A program made the position numbers and the translations under genes. Of a DNA stretch of 62,968 nt, positions 15,890-25,435 are shown in pieces. The notes below the pieces were generated by a model. That model saw only the letters and a program-made list of their open reading frames with translations. It was not told the origin of the DNA and made no database searches. This DNA is from Bifidobacterium breve (lineage in GTDB: Bacteria; Actinomycetota; Thermoleophilia; Solirubrobacterales; Solirubrobacteraceae), in assembly GCA_945881845.1 (NCBI GenBank), contig CAMCVN010000011.1:1-62968 (forward strand), in the 5' to 3' direction. Position 1 is the stretch's first letter. Every line of letters starts with the position of its first letter.

Positions 15890-16843
15890 GTGACTCCGGC
15901 CACCTCCGAAAGCCTCGCAGAGCGCCTTCTGGCAGGGGACCAGCGCGCCCTCGCGCGGGCAATAACGCTCGTTGAGTCCGATGATCCGCGCGGCTGGGAG
16001 CTAGTGCGCGAGGTCTATCCGCACACCGGCAAGGCCGCGATAGTCGGATGCACAGGCGCTCCCGGCGCCGGCAAGTCAACGCTAATCAGCTCGTTGACGG
16101 CGCTGCGGCGCGGGCAGGGCCGCAGTGTCGGCGTGCTCTCGATCGACCCATCTTCGCCATTCACTCAAGGTGCGCTGCTCGGCGATCGCATCCGTCTCAC
16201 AGACCACTTCCTCGACCAAGGCGTCTTCATCCGTTCGATGGCCAACCGCGGCGCGCTCGGCGGGCTCAGCGAAGCCGCTCTGCAGACCGCGCTGTTGATG
16301 GACGCCGCTGGTCGCCAAGACATCTTCCTTGAGACCGTTGGCGTCGGCCAAGCCGAGGTCGACATCATCGATCACGCCGACACGATCGTGCTGATCCTGA
16401 TGCCCGGCTCTGGCGACTCAATCCAGGCGCTGAAGGCTGGCGTGATGGAGATTCCCGACATCATCGTCGTCAACAAGTGCGACCACCCGATGACGGAGAC
16501 GATGGTGCGCGAGATTCGTGGCGTCTTGAGCCTCGCGCCTGCCGACGGAAGGCCGACGCCGATCATTAAGACCGAGGCGCTGCGCGGCGACGGCGTCGCC
16601 GAGTTGGCTGAGGAACTGGACGCTCACCGCGCCTTCATCGAGGGTGAGGGAACACTGGCCGAGCGCCGTCGCCGCAACCTGCGTAGCGAAGTGATCTCGA
16701 TCTGCACCCACCGGATGCGGCGCGACCTCGAGAAACGCGTTGACGGGGACGAGAGCTTCAGCAAGCTCTTCGATGCCGTCGTCGAACGCAAGCTTGACCC
16801 GGCCAGCGCGGCGACTGAGATTCTCGAGCAGCTCAGCGACTAG
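15890..16843 (+). CDS. meaB: Methylmalonyl-CoA mutase-associated GTPase (MeaB/ArgK type)
   Basis: A 317-residue G3E-family GTPase that guards the B12 cofactor of methylmalonyl-CoA mutase, gating cobalamin delivery and removal of damaged cofactor. The P-loop is GAPGAGKST around residue 56, followed by SIDPSSPFTQGALLGDRIRL (switch region), FLETVGVGQAEV (Walker B side) and VVNKCD for guanine binding. The GTG start at 15890 fits the -10 at 15876. The B12-binding subunit of the mutase is 7 kb away in the same orientation; the catalytic subunit is not in the window. Confidence 0.92.
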   Translation: MTPATSESLAERLLAGDQRALARAITLVESDDPRGWELVREVYPHTGKAAIVGCTGAPGAGKSTLISSLTALRRGQGRSVGVLSIDPSSPFTQGALLGDRIRLTDHFLDQGVFIRSMANRGALGGLSEAALQTALLMDAAGRQDIFLETVGVGQAEVDIIDHADTIVLILMPGSGDSIQALKAGVMEIPDIIVVNKCDHPMTETMVREIRGVLSLAPADGRPTPIIKTEALRGDGVAELAEELDAHRAFIEGEGTLAERRRRNLRSEVISICTHRMRRDLEKRVDGDESFSKLFDAVVERKLDPASAATEILEQLSD

Positions 16844-16858
16844 CGCGCAGCCTCGGCC

Positions 16859-18181
16859 TTAGCCGCCGAAGATGCTCCACGGCAGCGGCCCGCTGAGCGG
16901 CGCCAACCCGGCCTCGGCCGCAACGCGCGCGGCAATCAGCAGCCAGAGCGTCAGTGCGATCCCAATGGCTGCCAGAGCGACGCCGAGCTTCGGGTAGCGG
17001 CGCATTCCCCACGAGCTGAGCGCTGCGGCGGTCGGCAGAGCGACGATCAGCGGCTCGCCGGGGGAGAGGCCACTGAGATTCGGTAGGAGGAAGACGGCAG
17101 CGATCACCGCGGCGGCGCAGATCGCAGTCATCAGCTGGGCCGCAACCTCGACGTCGGCTGCCTCCGGCAAGGCACGCGCCAGTCGCGCGCGGCGTGAGCG
17201 CCAGGCCAGCGCGATCGAGACGAAGGCCATTGCCAGCAGCGGCACGGTCAGCAGCAAGCCAAGCTGGGGCGTGAAGAAGAGCTCGGCCAGTCGCGGCAGG
17301 CGATCGATGTAATCGCCAACGTTGGCCGCTCCGGTTGGCGGATCGGAGATCGCCGAGGCAGCCATCGGCGTCAGGCCACCAAAGAGCCGCGCGTTGATCG
17401 ATATGTAGAAGACGGCTGAGACCAGCACCAGCTCTATTGCGATTAGCCCGATCCAGCCGCGCGAGCGCCGCCGCAGCCAGCGGAAGAGAGCGGCTGCGAT
17501 CACGATGCCTGGGAGGATCCCAGCCAGCCCAACCCACGGCAGCAGTGCCAGCAGCGTCCCGGCCCCGAGCGCCGGGCGCGTGCCAGGCGATTCGCGTACG
17601 CGAAGCGCTAACAGCGCCGCTGCGGCAACGATCGCGGCACAGGTCGCGGCTGGGCGGATCGCAGTTGCGGCGATGACCATCGGCGGGCTGCAGCCGATTG
17701 CGATTGCCGCTCCGCTCGCCCAGGGGTCGGGAACGAGTCTGCGCGCAAGCGCAGCGGCAGCAACCATTCCAAGCGCCGTGATCAGTGCCAGCAGCGCCTG
17801 CACGAGGGCTGTGCCACCAAGCGCGTAGGCCGGCGCCAGAAGCGCCGGGAAGAGGAAACCGTGCGGCTCAATCAATCTGCCGTTGACGAGCACGCCGGCT
17901 GGCTGCACCGGTGAGCCACCAAAGGCTCGCCAGCCATGGTTTCGGTACTGGTTCGTCAGCTCAAAGTTGCCGTCATCGATCAGCGAGGTCGTCGTTAGCA
18001 GAATCCGCGTCTCGGCCGGAGCAAACTGCGCCTGCGGCGTTGCTGGTAGTCCGATTCCGGCGAGGTAGACCGCGAAGCAGACGATGAATACGAGCAGCCC
18101 TGAGCGACCGTTGCCGCGTGCCGCGGCGCGGGCAATTCGGCCGGGCTCGAACTCTGCGACTGGGTTGGCGGCTTCGTTCAC
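16859..18181 (-). CDS. Polytopic membrane protein, glycosyltransferase-39-like
   Basis: The 440-residue protein starts at GTG and has about ten hydrophobic segments. A first membrane span (residues about 28-48) is followed by an extracytoplasmic loop with FAPAETRILLTTTSLIDDGNFEL, which looks like the acidic first loop of GT-C mannosyl/arabinosyltransferases that use polyprenyl-phosphate sugars. The rest is Ala/Leu-rich helices and RRRSRG-type positive loops. I cannot name a substrate, and the GT-C assignment is by shape only. It lies 19 bases downstream of the acyl-CoA dehydrogenase and is probably co-transcribed with it. Confidence 0.75.
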   Translation of the reverse strand: MNEAANPVAEFEPGRIARAAARGNGRSGLLVFIVCFAVYLAGIGLPATPQAQFAPAETRILLTTTSLIDDGNFELTNQYRNHGWRAFGGSPVQPAGVLVNGRLIEPHGFLFPALLAPAYALGGTALVQALLALITALGMVAAAALARRLVPDPWASGAAIAIGCSPPMVIAATAIRPAATCAAIVAAAALLALRVRESPGTRPALGAGTLLALLPWVGLAGILPGIVIAAALFRWLRRRSRGWIGLIAIELVLVSAVFYISINARLFGGLTPMAASAISDPPTGAANVGDYIDRLPRLAELFFTPQLGLLLTVPLLAMAFVSIALAWRSRRARLARALPEAADVEVAAQLMTAICAAAVIAAVFLLPNLSGLSPGEPLIVALPTAAALSSWGMRRYPKLGVALAAIGIALTLWLLIAARVAAEAGLAPLSGPLPWSIFGG

Positions 18182-18200
18182 AGCTGCCCGGCCTCCGCGA

Positions 18201-19346
18201 TCAGCTCGTCAGTGCGCGGGCGATCACCATCTGCTGAATCTCGTCGGTGCCCTCACCGATTGTCAGCACCTTGGCGTCGCGGTAGAAGCGGCAGACGGGG
18301 TACTCCTCGATGTAGCCATAGCCGCCGTGGATCTGCACCGCTTCCTCGGCGCAGCGCACCGCCAAGCGGCCGGTCTTCAGCTTCGCTTGCGCGGCTGTCA
18401 GGCTGAAGTTCATTCCCTGGTCCTTCTCCCAAGCAGCCTTGTAGGTCAGCAGCCGCGCGGCCTCAATCTCTGTCGCCATGTCGGCGAGCTTGGCGCCGAT
18501 CGTCTGGAACTGGCCGATCGGCTGGCCAAATGCTTGCCGTTCGCCCGAGTACTTGATCGCTTCGTCAAGTGCTCCTTGCGCCAGCCCAACGCCCATCGCG
18601 GCAACGCCGATTCGGCCCGAGTCGAGCACCTTGAGGAACTGGCGCAGCCCAGCGCCGCGCGGCCCAAGCAGGTTCGCTTCCGGCACACGGCAATCGTCGA
18701 AGGTCAGCGGGCGCGTGTCGGAGGCGTTCCAGCCCATCTTGCGGTAGGGCTCGCCTTGCTCGTAGCCGGGCGTGCCGTTCTCGATGATGATGTTGGAAAT
18801 CTCTGGCCGTCCATCGACCTCGCCGGTGATCGCCGTGATCGCAACGTGGCCGGATATCTTGGTCCCGGCGTTGGTGATGAACTGCTTCGAGCCGTTGATC
18901 ACCCATTCGCCGTCCTCAAGTACGGCGCGGGTGCGCAGAGCACCGGCATCGGAGCCAGCTTCGGGTTCTGTCAGCCCGAAGGCGCCGAGCTTGGCTCCAG
19001 CGCAGAGCTCAGGCAGCAGCGCCTCTTTCTGCTCATCGCTGCCGAATAGCGCGATTGGCTGGATCCCCAGCGACGAGTGCGCGCAGAGCGTAATCGCGAC
19101 CGATGAATCGACCCGCGCCAGCTCCTCGACGCAGATCGCGTAGGCCAGCGTGTCGGAGCCGGCGCCGCCGTACTGCTCGGGGTAGGCGATCCCCATCCAG
19201 CCGAGCTCGCCGATCTGCTCCACGATCTCGTACGGGAAGGCTTTCGTGCGGTCGAGCTCTTCGGCCACCGGGGCGATCTCGCGTTCAGCGAAGTCACGCA
19301 CCGTCTGGCGCAGCATTTGGTGGTCGTCGGAAAGAGCGAAATCCAT
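18201..19346 (-). CDS. Acyl-CoA dehydrogenase (short-chain/butyryl type)
   Basis: A 381-residue FAD enzyme that oxidises acyl-CoA to enoyl-CoA and passes electrons to ETF, whose genes are 4 kb away. Signatures are LGAFGLTEPEAGSDAGAL (FAD/substrate loop), FITNAGTKI, the QAFGQPIGQFQ segment, the QIHGGYGYIEEYPV motif and the catalytic base Glu365 in IGEGTDEIQQ. The position of the base at this C-terminal site is that of short- and medium-chain enzymes. The ATG at 19346 has TAGGGT exactly six bases upstream. It diverges from the thiolase gene. Confidence 0.93.
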   Translation of the reverse strand: MDFALSDDHQMLRQTVRDFAEREIAPVAEELDRTKAFPYEIVEQIGELGWMGIAYPEQYGGAGSDTLAYAICVEELARVDSSVAITLCAHSSLGIQPIALFGSDEQKEALLPELCAGAKLGAFGLTEPEAGSDAGALRTRAVLEDGEWVINGSKQFITNAGTKISGHVAITAITGEVDGRPEISNIIIENGTPGYEQGEPYRKMGWNASDTRPLTFDDCRVPEANLLGPRGAGLRQFLKVLDSGRIGVAAMGVGLAQGALDEAIKYSGERQAFGQPIGQFQTIGAKLADMATEIEAARLLTYKAAWEKDQGMNFSLTAAQAKLKTGRLAVRCAEEAVQIHGGYGYIEEYPVCRFYRDAKVLTIGEGTDEIQQMVIARALTS

Positions 19347-19352
19347 GCCGCA

Positions 19353-19358
19353 ACCCTA
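19353..19358 (-). promoter_or_regulatory. -10 element of the acyl-CoA dehydrogenase gene
   Basis: TAGGGT on the minus strand, six bases before the ATG at 19346; leaderless spacing. Confidence 0.5.
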
Positions 19359-19400
19359 CGGCTAAATCGCCGCTGGTTGTCGCGGGGCGCGCTTCACGAC

Positions 19401-19437
19401 TACTATTCCCCGCCCACGACCGTCCGCCGATCAGGAG
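19401..19437 (+). promoter_or_regulatory. -10 and ribosome site of the thiolase gene
   Basis: TACTAT at 19401-19406 is followed about 27 bases later by AGGAG at 19433-19437 and the ATG at 19443. This is a conventional leadered promoter, unlike most neighbours. Confidence 0.45.
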
Positions 19438-19442
19438 CCACA

Positions 19443-20627
<1,185 letters not shown>

Positions 20628-20638
20628 AGTAAGGCTCC

Positions 20639-21444
20639 ATGGAGCCAGCCAAGCAGGCAGCAGCATTCTTTGATCTCGACCGCACTCTGGTCGCAGGTTC
20701 ATCTGGGATCTACTGGGCGCGCGCAGCGGTTGACGCGGGAATAGTTTCGCGACGCCAGATGGTGCGGCTGCTTGGCGCCAACCTCAAGTTCCGTCTGCGC
20801 GGTTCGACCGACGAGTCGACCGACGCGATTCGCGAGCGCCTTTCCGAACTGGTCGCCGGCCGCGATGCGATGGAGCTGCGGCGGATGATGCCGGAGGTCT
20901 TGGCTGGCGTTCTGCCGCGGCTCTACCCGCAGATGCTGGAGATCGCCTATGACCATCAGGACGCCGGGCGCAAGGTCTACATAGCGACGGCTTCGTCGCA
21001 GATCGTCGCCCAGATGCTCAGCGACGTACTCGGCTTCGACGGCGGGATCGGCGCTGTGCCGGAGATCGTCGACGGCAGAATGACCGGCCGAGACTCCGAT
21101 GTCTTCCCATATCGCGAAGGCAAGGCGCAACGGATGATCGAGCTGGCAGAGCGCGAGGGGATCGATCTCGCGGCCTCGTACGGCTACTCCGACTCCGAGT
21201 CCGACCTCCCAATGCTTCGGCTCGTCGGCCACGCGGTTGCGGTCAACCCCGACAGTGAGCTTGAGGCGATCGCTGTTGAAGAGGGCTGGGAGCTGATGCG
21301 CTTCGACCAGCTCGGGCGCAAGCTGCTGGCGCTCAGTGCGCTAGCCCTGATGGGGCTGGTCGGCACCGCTGGCCGCACCGTTGCCGTGCGCCGCAGCGCA
21401 GCGCCACCAGCCGGGCCGCGACTTCGCAGCCCGTGGCGGCGCTA

Positions 21445-21445
<1 letters not shown>
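20639..21445 (+). CDS. HAD-IB family phosphatase (SerB-like)
   Basis: A 268-residue HAD hydrolase. The nucleophile motif is FFDLDRTL (Asp12 and Asp14), motif II is in YIATASSQIV, and motif III/IV is YGYSDSESDLPML. The cap and the SWYW-like N-terminal helix place it in subclass IB with phosphoserine phosphatase-like enzymes; many such actinobacterial proteins dephosphorylate lipids or phosphoserine. A short hydrophobic stretch near the C-terminus (LLALSALALMGLVGTAG) may associate with the membrane. The end overlaps the next start by one base (TAATG), coupling it to an acyl-CoA dehydrogenase. Confidence 0.85.
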
Positions 21446-22590
<1,145 letters not shown>

Positions 22591-22605
22591 TCGGGTTACG
22601 CCCGA
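22591..22605 (+). terminator. Short hairpin after the second acyl-CoA dehydrogenase
   Basis: TCGGG, loop TTACG, CCCGA begin right after the stop codon. Five base pairs and no T tract make it a weak candidate. The rest of the gap up to 22754 is the longest intergenic stretch in the window; it is AT-richer toward its end and holds the leader of the cupredoxin gene, but no RNA gene that I can recognise. Confidence 0.3.
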
Positions 22606-22754
22606 CGCAGTCGCGCCATGAGTGGCTAGCCTGATGCCCTGATCGATTGCACGCGAACTGACGCATCTGGACGAGAGATCGTTCAAGCTTTGCAAGACGT
22701 ATTTGGTAGGTACACCGAATCACCAGTGTTCTAAAACCTTAGGAGAAGAATTAG

Positions 22755-23081
22755 ATGACCCGCAAGCTGACTTTGATCGCCGCCGTCCTCGCCGTCGCCC
22801 TTGGCGCCGTTGCCGCTAGCGCGCTCGCCAACGGTGGTGCGAAGGCAGCCGGCTCGAAGACGATCTCGGTGCGCGACTCCTTCTTCAGCCCGAAGACCCT
22901 CACGGTCTCGAAAGGCACGACGCTGCGCTTCGTCTGGGCTGGTCGTCTGCCGCACAACATCGTCGGTCCTGGAACGAACATTAGCGCCCGCGTTCGCGGG
23001 TCGAAGTCGGTGCGCGCGCGCTCCGGCAGTTACGTCTGCACGATCCACCGCGGCATGAAGCTCTCAGTCAAAGTTCGCTAA
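22755..23081 (+). CDS. Secreted cupredoxin-like blue copper protein
   Basis: A 108-residue protein with a cleavable signal peptide (about residues 1-26, ending ALA). The mature domain is a plastocyanin/halocyanin-like fold: a first copper His in RLPHNIVG and the C-terminal ligand cluster Cys-x2-His-x2-Met in YVCTIHRGMKL. These four residues are the type 1 copper ligands. Such proteins shuttle electrons outside the membrane, for example to a terminal oxidase. AGGAG lies nine bases before the ATG. No partner gene is adjacent; a CtaG oxidase-assembly gene is 33 kb away. Confidence 0.85.
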   Translation: MTRKLTLIAAVLAVALGAVAASALANGGAKAAGSKTISVRDSFFSPKTLTVSKGTTLRFVWAGRLPHNIVGPGTNISARVRGSKSVRARSGSYVCTIHRGMKLSVKVR

Positions 23082-23111
23082 GTCGGCAGGCGTTGGGCGC
23101 CGCAGGTCTAC

Positions 23112-23117
23112 TACCAT
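23112..23117 (+). promoter_or_regulatory. -10 element of the B12-binding mutase subunit gene
   Basis: TACCAT lies six bases before the GTG at 23124, which is why I start the gene there rather than at the ATGs at 23133 or 23154. Confidence 0.4.
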
Positions 23118-23123
23118 CGCGGT

Positions 23124-23576
23124 GTGTGTCAGATGCCCCGCACCGCGCCCAACATGACTGCCGCTACCTCCACCCAAAAGATTCGCGTCGTCGTCGCCAA
23201 GCCTGGCTTGGACGGCCATGACCGTGGCGCCAAGATTATCGCCCGCGCGCTACGCGACGCCGGCATGGAAGTGATCTACACCGGCCTTCACCAGACGCCC
23301 GAGCAGATCGTCGAAACTGTCGTCCAGGAAGACGCCGACGCGGTCGGCCTTTCGATCCTTTCCGGCGCCCACATGACGCTGGTGCCGAAGATCGTTGAGA
23401 TGCTCCGCGCCCAAGGAATCGACGACGTTGTCGTAACCGTCGGCGGCACGATCCCGGCCGACGACATCCCGCAGCTCAAAGAGCTCGGCGTCGCTGCCGT
23501 CTTCACCCCCGGCGCGCCAACGCAGGAGATCATCGACTTTCTCGTTAGCGCCGTAGGGGAGAGAGAGCCGCGTTAG
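23124..23576 (+). CDS. Methylmalonyl-CoA mutase small (B12-binding) subunit
   Basis: A stand-alone cobalamin-binding domain of about 135-150 residues. The B12 signature [11 protein letters not shown] supplies the cobalt-ligating His (DxHxxG), followed by [14 protein letters not shown] (SxL) and [12 protein letters not shown] (GG). Separate catalytic and B12 subunits are the archaeal/actinobacterial-style arrangement; the catalytic partner is not in this window. Together with meaB it implies methylmalonyl-CoA to succinyl-CoA conversion in propionate or odd-chain fatty acid use. The start is uncertain: GTG 23124 fits the leaderless spacing, while ATG 23154 gives the N-terminus usual for the family. 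Confidence 0.88.
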   Translation: MCQMPRTAPNMTAATSTQKIRVVVAKPGLDGHDRGAKIIARALRDAGMEVIYTGLHQTPEQIVETVVQEDADAVGLSILSGAHMTLVPKIVEMLRAQGIDDVVVTVGGTIPADDIPQLKELGVAAVFTPGAPTQEIIDFLVSAVGEREPR

Positions 23577-23595
23577 TCCAGCTGCTCCGACCCGA

Positions 23596-23626
23596 TTGAC
23601 TAGTCAGTCAACGGCACCGATACACT
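23596..23626 (+). promoter_or_regulatory. etfBA promoter with an operator-like palindrome
   Basis: TTGACTAGTCAGTCAA at 23596-23611 contains the perfect ten-base palindrome TGACTAGTCA and begins with a TTGACT that can serve as -35. TACACT at 23621-23626 is the -10 (19-base spacer). The palindrome equals the centre of the Bacillus FadR box, which also controls etf genes, as I recall it. A TetR-family acyl-CoA-responsive repressor would block the -35. Confidence 0.45.
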
Positions 23627-23657
23627 TTCAAATAGACCGAAATAGGAGACTGAAGAA

Positions 23658-24452
23658 GTGAAAATTTGCGTTCTCGTTAAGGAAGTACCGGACGCTGCCG
23701 TCCAGAAGAAGATCGACCCTGCAACGGGCCGAATGGATCGCAGCGGCGAAAAGAACCTCAACCCGTATGACACGCACGCGATCGAAGCTGCGATGCAGCT
23801 GAAGGAGAGCGGAGCGATGGCCGTCGACGAAGTCGTCGCCGTCACGATGGGCCCCGATTCGGCTGAGCGCGCTCTGCACAAGGCCGTCTCGCTCGGCGCC
23901 GACCGCTCGATCCACCTCTCCGACGATTCACTCGCCGGTTCAGACGTCGCAGCCACCGGCTACGCGCTCGCAAAGGTGCTCGAGAAGGAAGCCCCCGATC
24001 TGGTTCTGCTCGGTCAGCAGTCCGATGACGGCGAGTGCTACACGATCGGCGCCGTTGTCGCCGACCATCTGAAGTTCCCTTCGCTCACCCAGGTGATCAA
24101 GATCGACGTCGACGGCGGCACGAAGCTGCGCGCTGAGCGTCAGGCTGAGTACGGCTACGACACGGTCGAGATCAATCTGCCGGCCGTGATTTCCGTTGGT
24201 GACGCGATCAACGAGCCGCGCTACCCATCGCTGAAGGCGATCATGGGAGCGAAGAAGAAGCCGCTTGAGAAGGTCTCCGCCGGAGATGCAGGGATCGACA
24301 CCTCGAAGGTTGGCGGCGACAACTCGGCCGCCCAATGGACCGGCTCCAGCGAGCCGCCGAAGAAGGAAGCCGGACGAATCATCGAAGACGAAGACACAGC
24401 CGAGACGGTCGAACAGATCGTTGCCTGGCTCGACGAGAGGAAGCTGATCTAA
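23658..24452 (+). CDS. etfB: Electron transfer flavoprotein beta subunit
   Basis: The 264-residue EtfB (FixA) begins KICVLVKEVPD at a GTG with GGAGA upstream. Typical features are LNPYDTHAIEAA, VTMGPDSAERALHKAVSLGADR (AMP-binding region), LVLLGQQSDDGECYTIGA and the recognition loop INEPRYPSLKAIMGAKKKP, which docks to dehydrogenases. With EtfA it accepts electrons from the acyl-CoA dehydrogenases. The etfA GTG follows directly on the etfB stop codon, and the ETF:quinone oxidoreductase gene comes next. Confidence 0.95.
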   Translation: MKICVLVKEVPDAAVQKKIDPATGRMDRSGEKNLNPYDTHAIEAAMQLKESGAMAVDEVVAVTMGPDSAERALHKAVSLGADRSIHLSDDSLAGSDVAATGYALAKVLEKEAPDLVLLGQQSDDGECYTIGAVVADHLKFPSLTQVIKIDVDGGTKLRAERQAEYGYDTVEINLPAVISVGDAINEPRYPSLKAIMGAKKKPLEKVSAGDAGIDTSKVGGDNSAAQWTGSSEPPKKEAGRIIEDEDTAETVEQIVAWLDERKLI

Positions 24453-25430
24453 GTGGCGAACATTCTGGTTTACGCGCTGCAGTACGAAGGCGCCTTCAAT
24501 AAGAACTCGCTCGGCGCCGTGTCGGAGGCCTCGAAGCTGGCCGCTGAGCTCGGTGGCGAAGCGCACGCGATCATCGTCGGCGAAGGCGTCAGCGACGATC
24601 TGGCCGCTTCGCTCGGCAACTACGGAGCGAGCAAGGTCTTGAACGTTGCGGGCCCTGAAGGACTCGCGCAGCCGGTCGTTGACGCAATGGCAGCTGCGAT
24701 TTCAGCCGGTGATTATGGCTACGCACTGTTCGGCGGCGGACTGCTCGGCTTCGAGGTTGGAGCCGGCTTGGCTGCCCGTCTGGGAGCAGGCGTTGCGATG
24801 GAGATCACTGCGGTTCGCGCCGAAGGCGGCAAGCTGGTCGCCGAGCGCCCGATTCTCGGTGACTCAGCGATCTCGCAGATCTCGTTCCGCAGCGACGTCG
24901 GCATCATCATCAGCCGACTGAACGCCTTTGAGATCAAGGAGACCGGCGGCACCGCTGCAGTCGAATCGCTCAGCGTTGAGTTCTCGCCGTTCTCAGGCCA
25001 GGCAACGATGATCACCCGCGGCGAGCAGCGTGGCGCTGACGTTGACATCGAAGGAGCCGACATTCTGATCGCCGGTGGCCGCGGCCTCGGCGCAGAGGAA
25101 GGCTTTGAGCTCTGCGAAGCGCTCGCCAGCGCATTCGGTGGCAACTCAGCCGTCGCAGCGACACGCGCCGTCGTTGATGCCGGCTGGTTCCCGTACGCCG
25201 GGCAGATCGGTCAGACCGGCAAGACGGTCGCGCCGAAGCTCTACCTCGCAGCCGGCATCTCCGGCGCGATTCAGCACAAGGTCGGGATGCAGGGCGCTGA
25301 GAACATCGTCGCGATCAACAAGGATGCAAACGCGCCGATCTTCGAGTTCAGCGACCTCGGCATCGTCGGAGATCTCAACAAGATCATGCCGAAGCTGACC
25401 GAAGCCGTTAAGGCCAAGAAGGGCGCCTGA
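24453..25430 (+). CDS. etfA: Electron transfer flavoprotein alpha subunit
   Basis: The 325-residue EtfA (FixB) holds the FAD. The C-terminal FAD domain carries PYAGQIGQTGKTVAPKLYLA, GISGAIQHKVGM and AINKDANAPIFEFSDLGIVG, all standard. The N-terminal half pairs with EtfB. The GTG start directly abuts the etfB stop. Five bases separate its stop from the oxidoreductase, so the three genes form one operon. Confidence 0.95.
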   Translation: MANILVYALQYEGAFNKNSLGAVSEASKLAAELGGEAHAIIVGEGVSDDLAASLGNYGASKVLNVAGPEGLAQPVVDAMAAAISAGDYGYALFGGGLLGFEVGAGLAARLGAGVAMEITAVRAEGGKLVAERPILGDSAISQISFRSDVGIIISRLNAFEIKETGGTAAVESLSVEFSPFSGQATMITRGEQRGADVDIEGADILIAGGRGLGAEEGFELCEALASAFGGNSAVAATRAVVDAGWFPYAGQIGQTGKTVAPKLYLAAGISGAIQHKVGMQGAENIVAINKDANAPIFEFSDLGIVGDLNKIMPKLTEAVKAKKGA

Positions 25431-25435
25431 TAAGG

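Noticed and set aside
22591-22754. tRNA or small RNA gene in the longest intergenic gap
   Set aside because: No cloverleaf, T-loop (GGTTCGA) or strong hairpin was found; only a five-pair stem and the cupredoxin leader.
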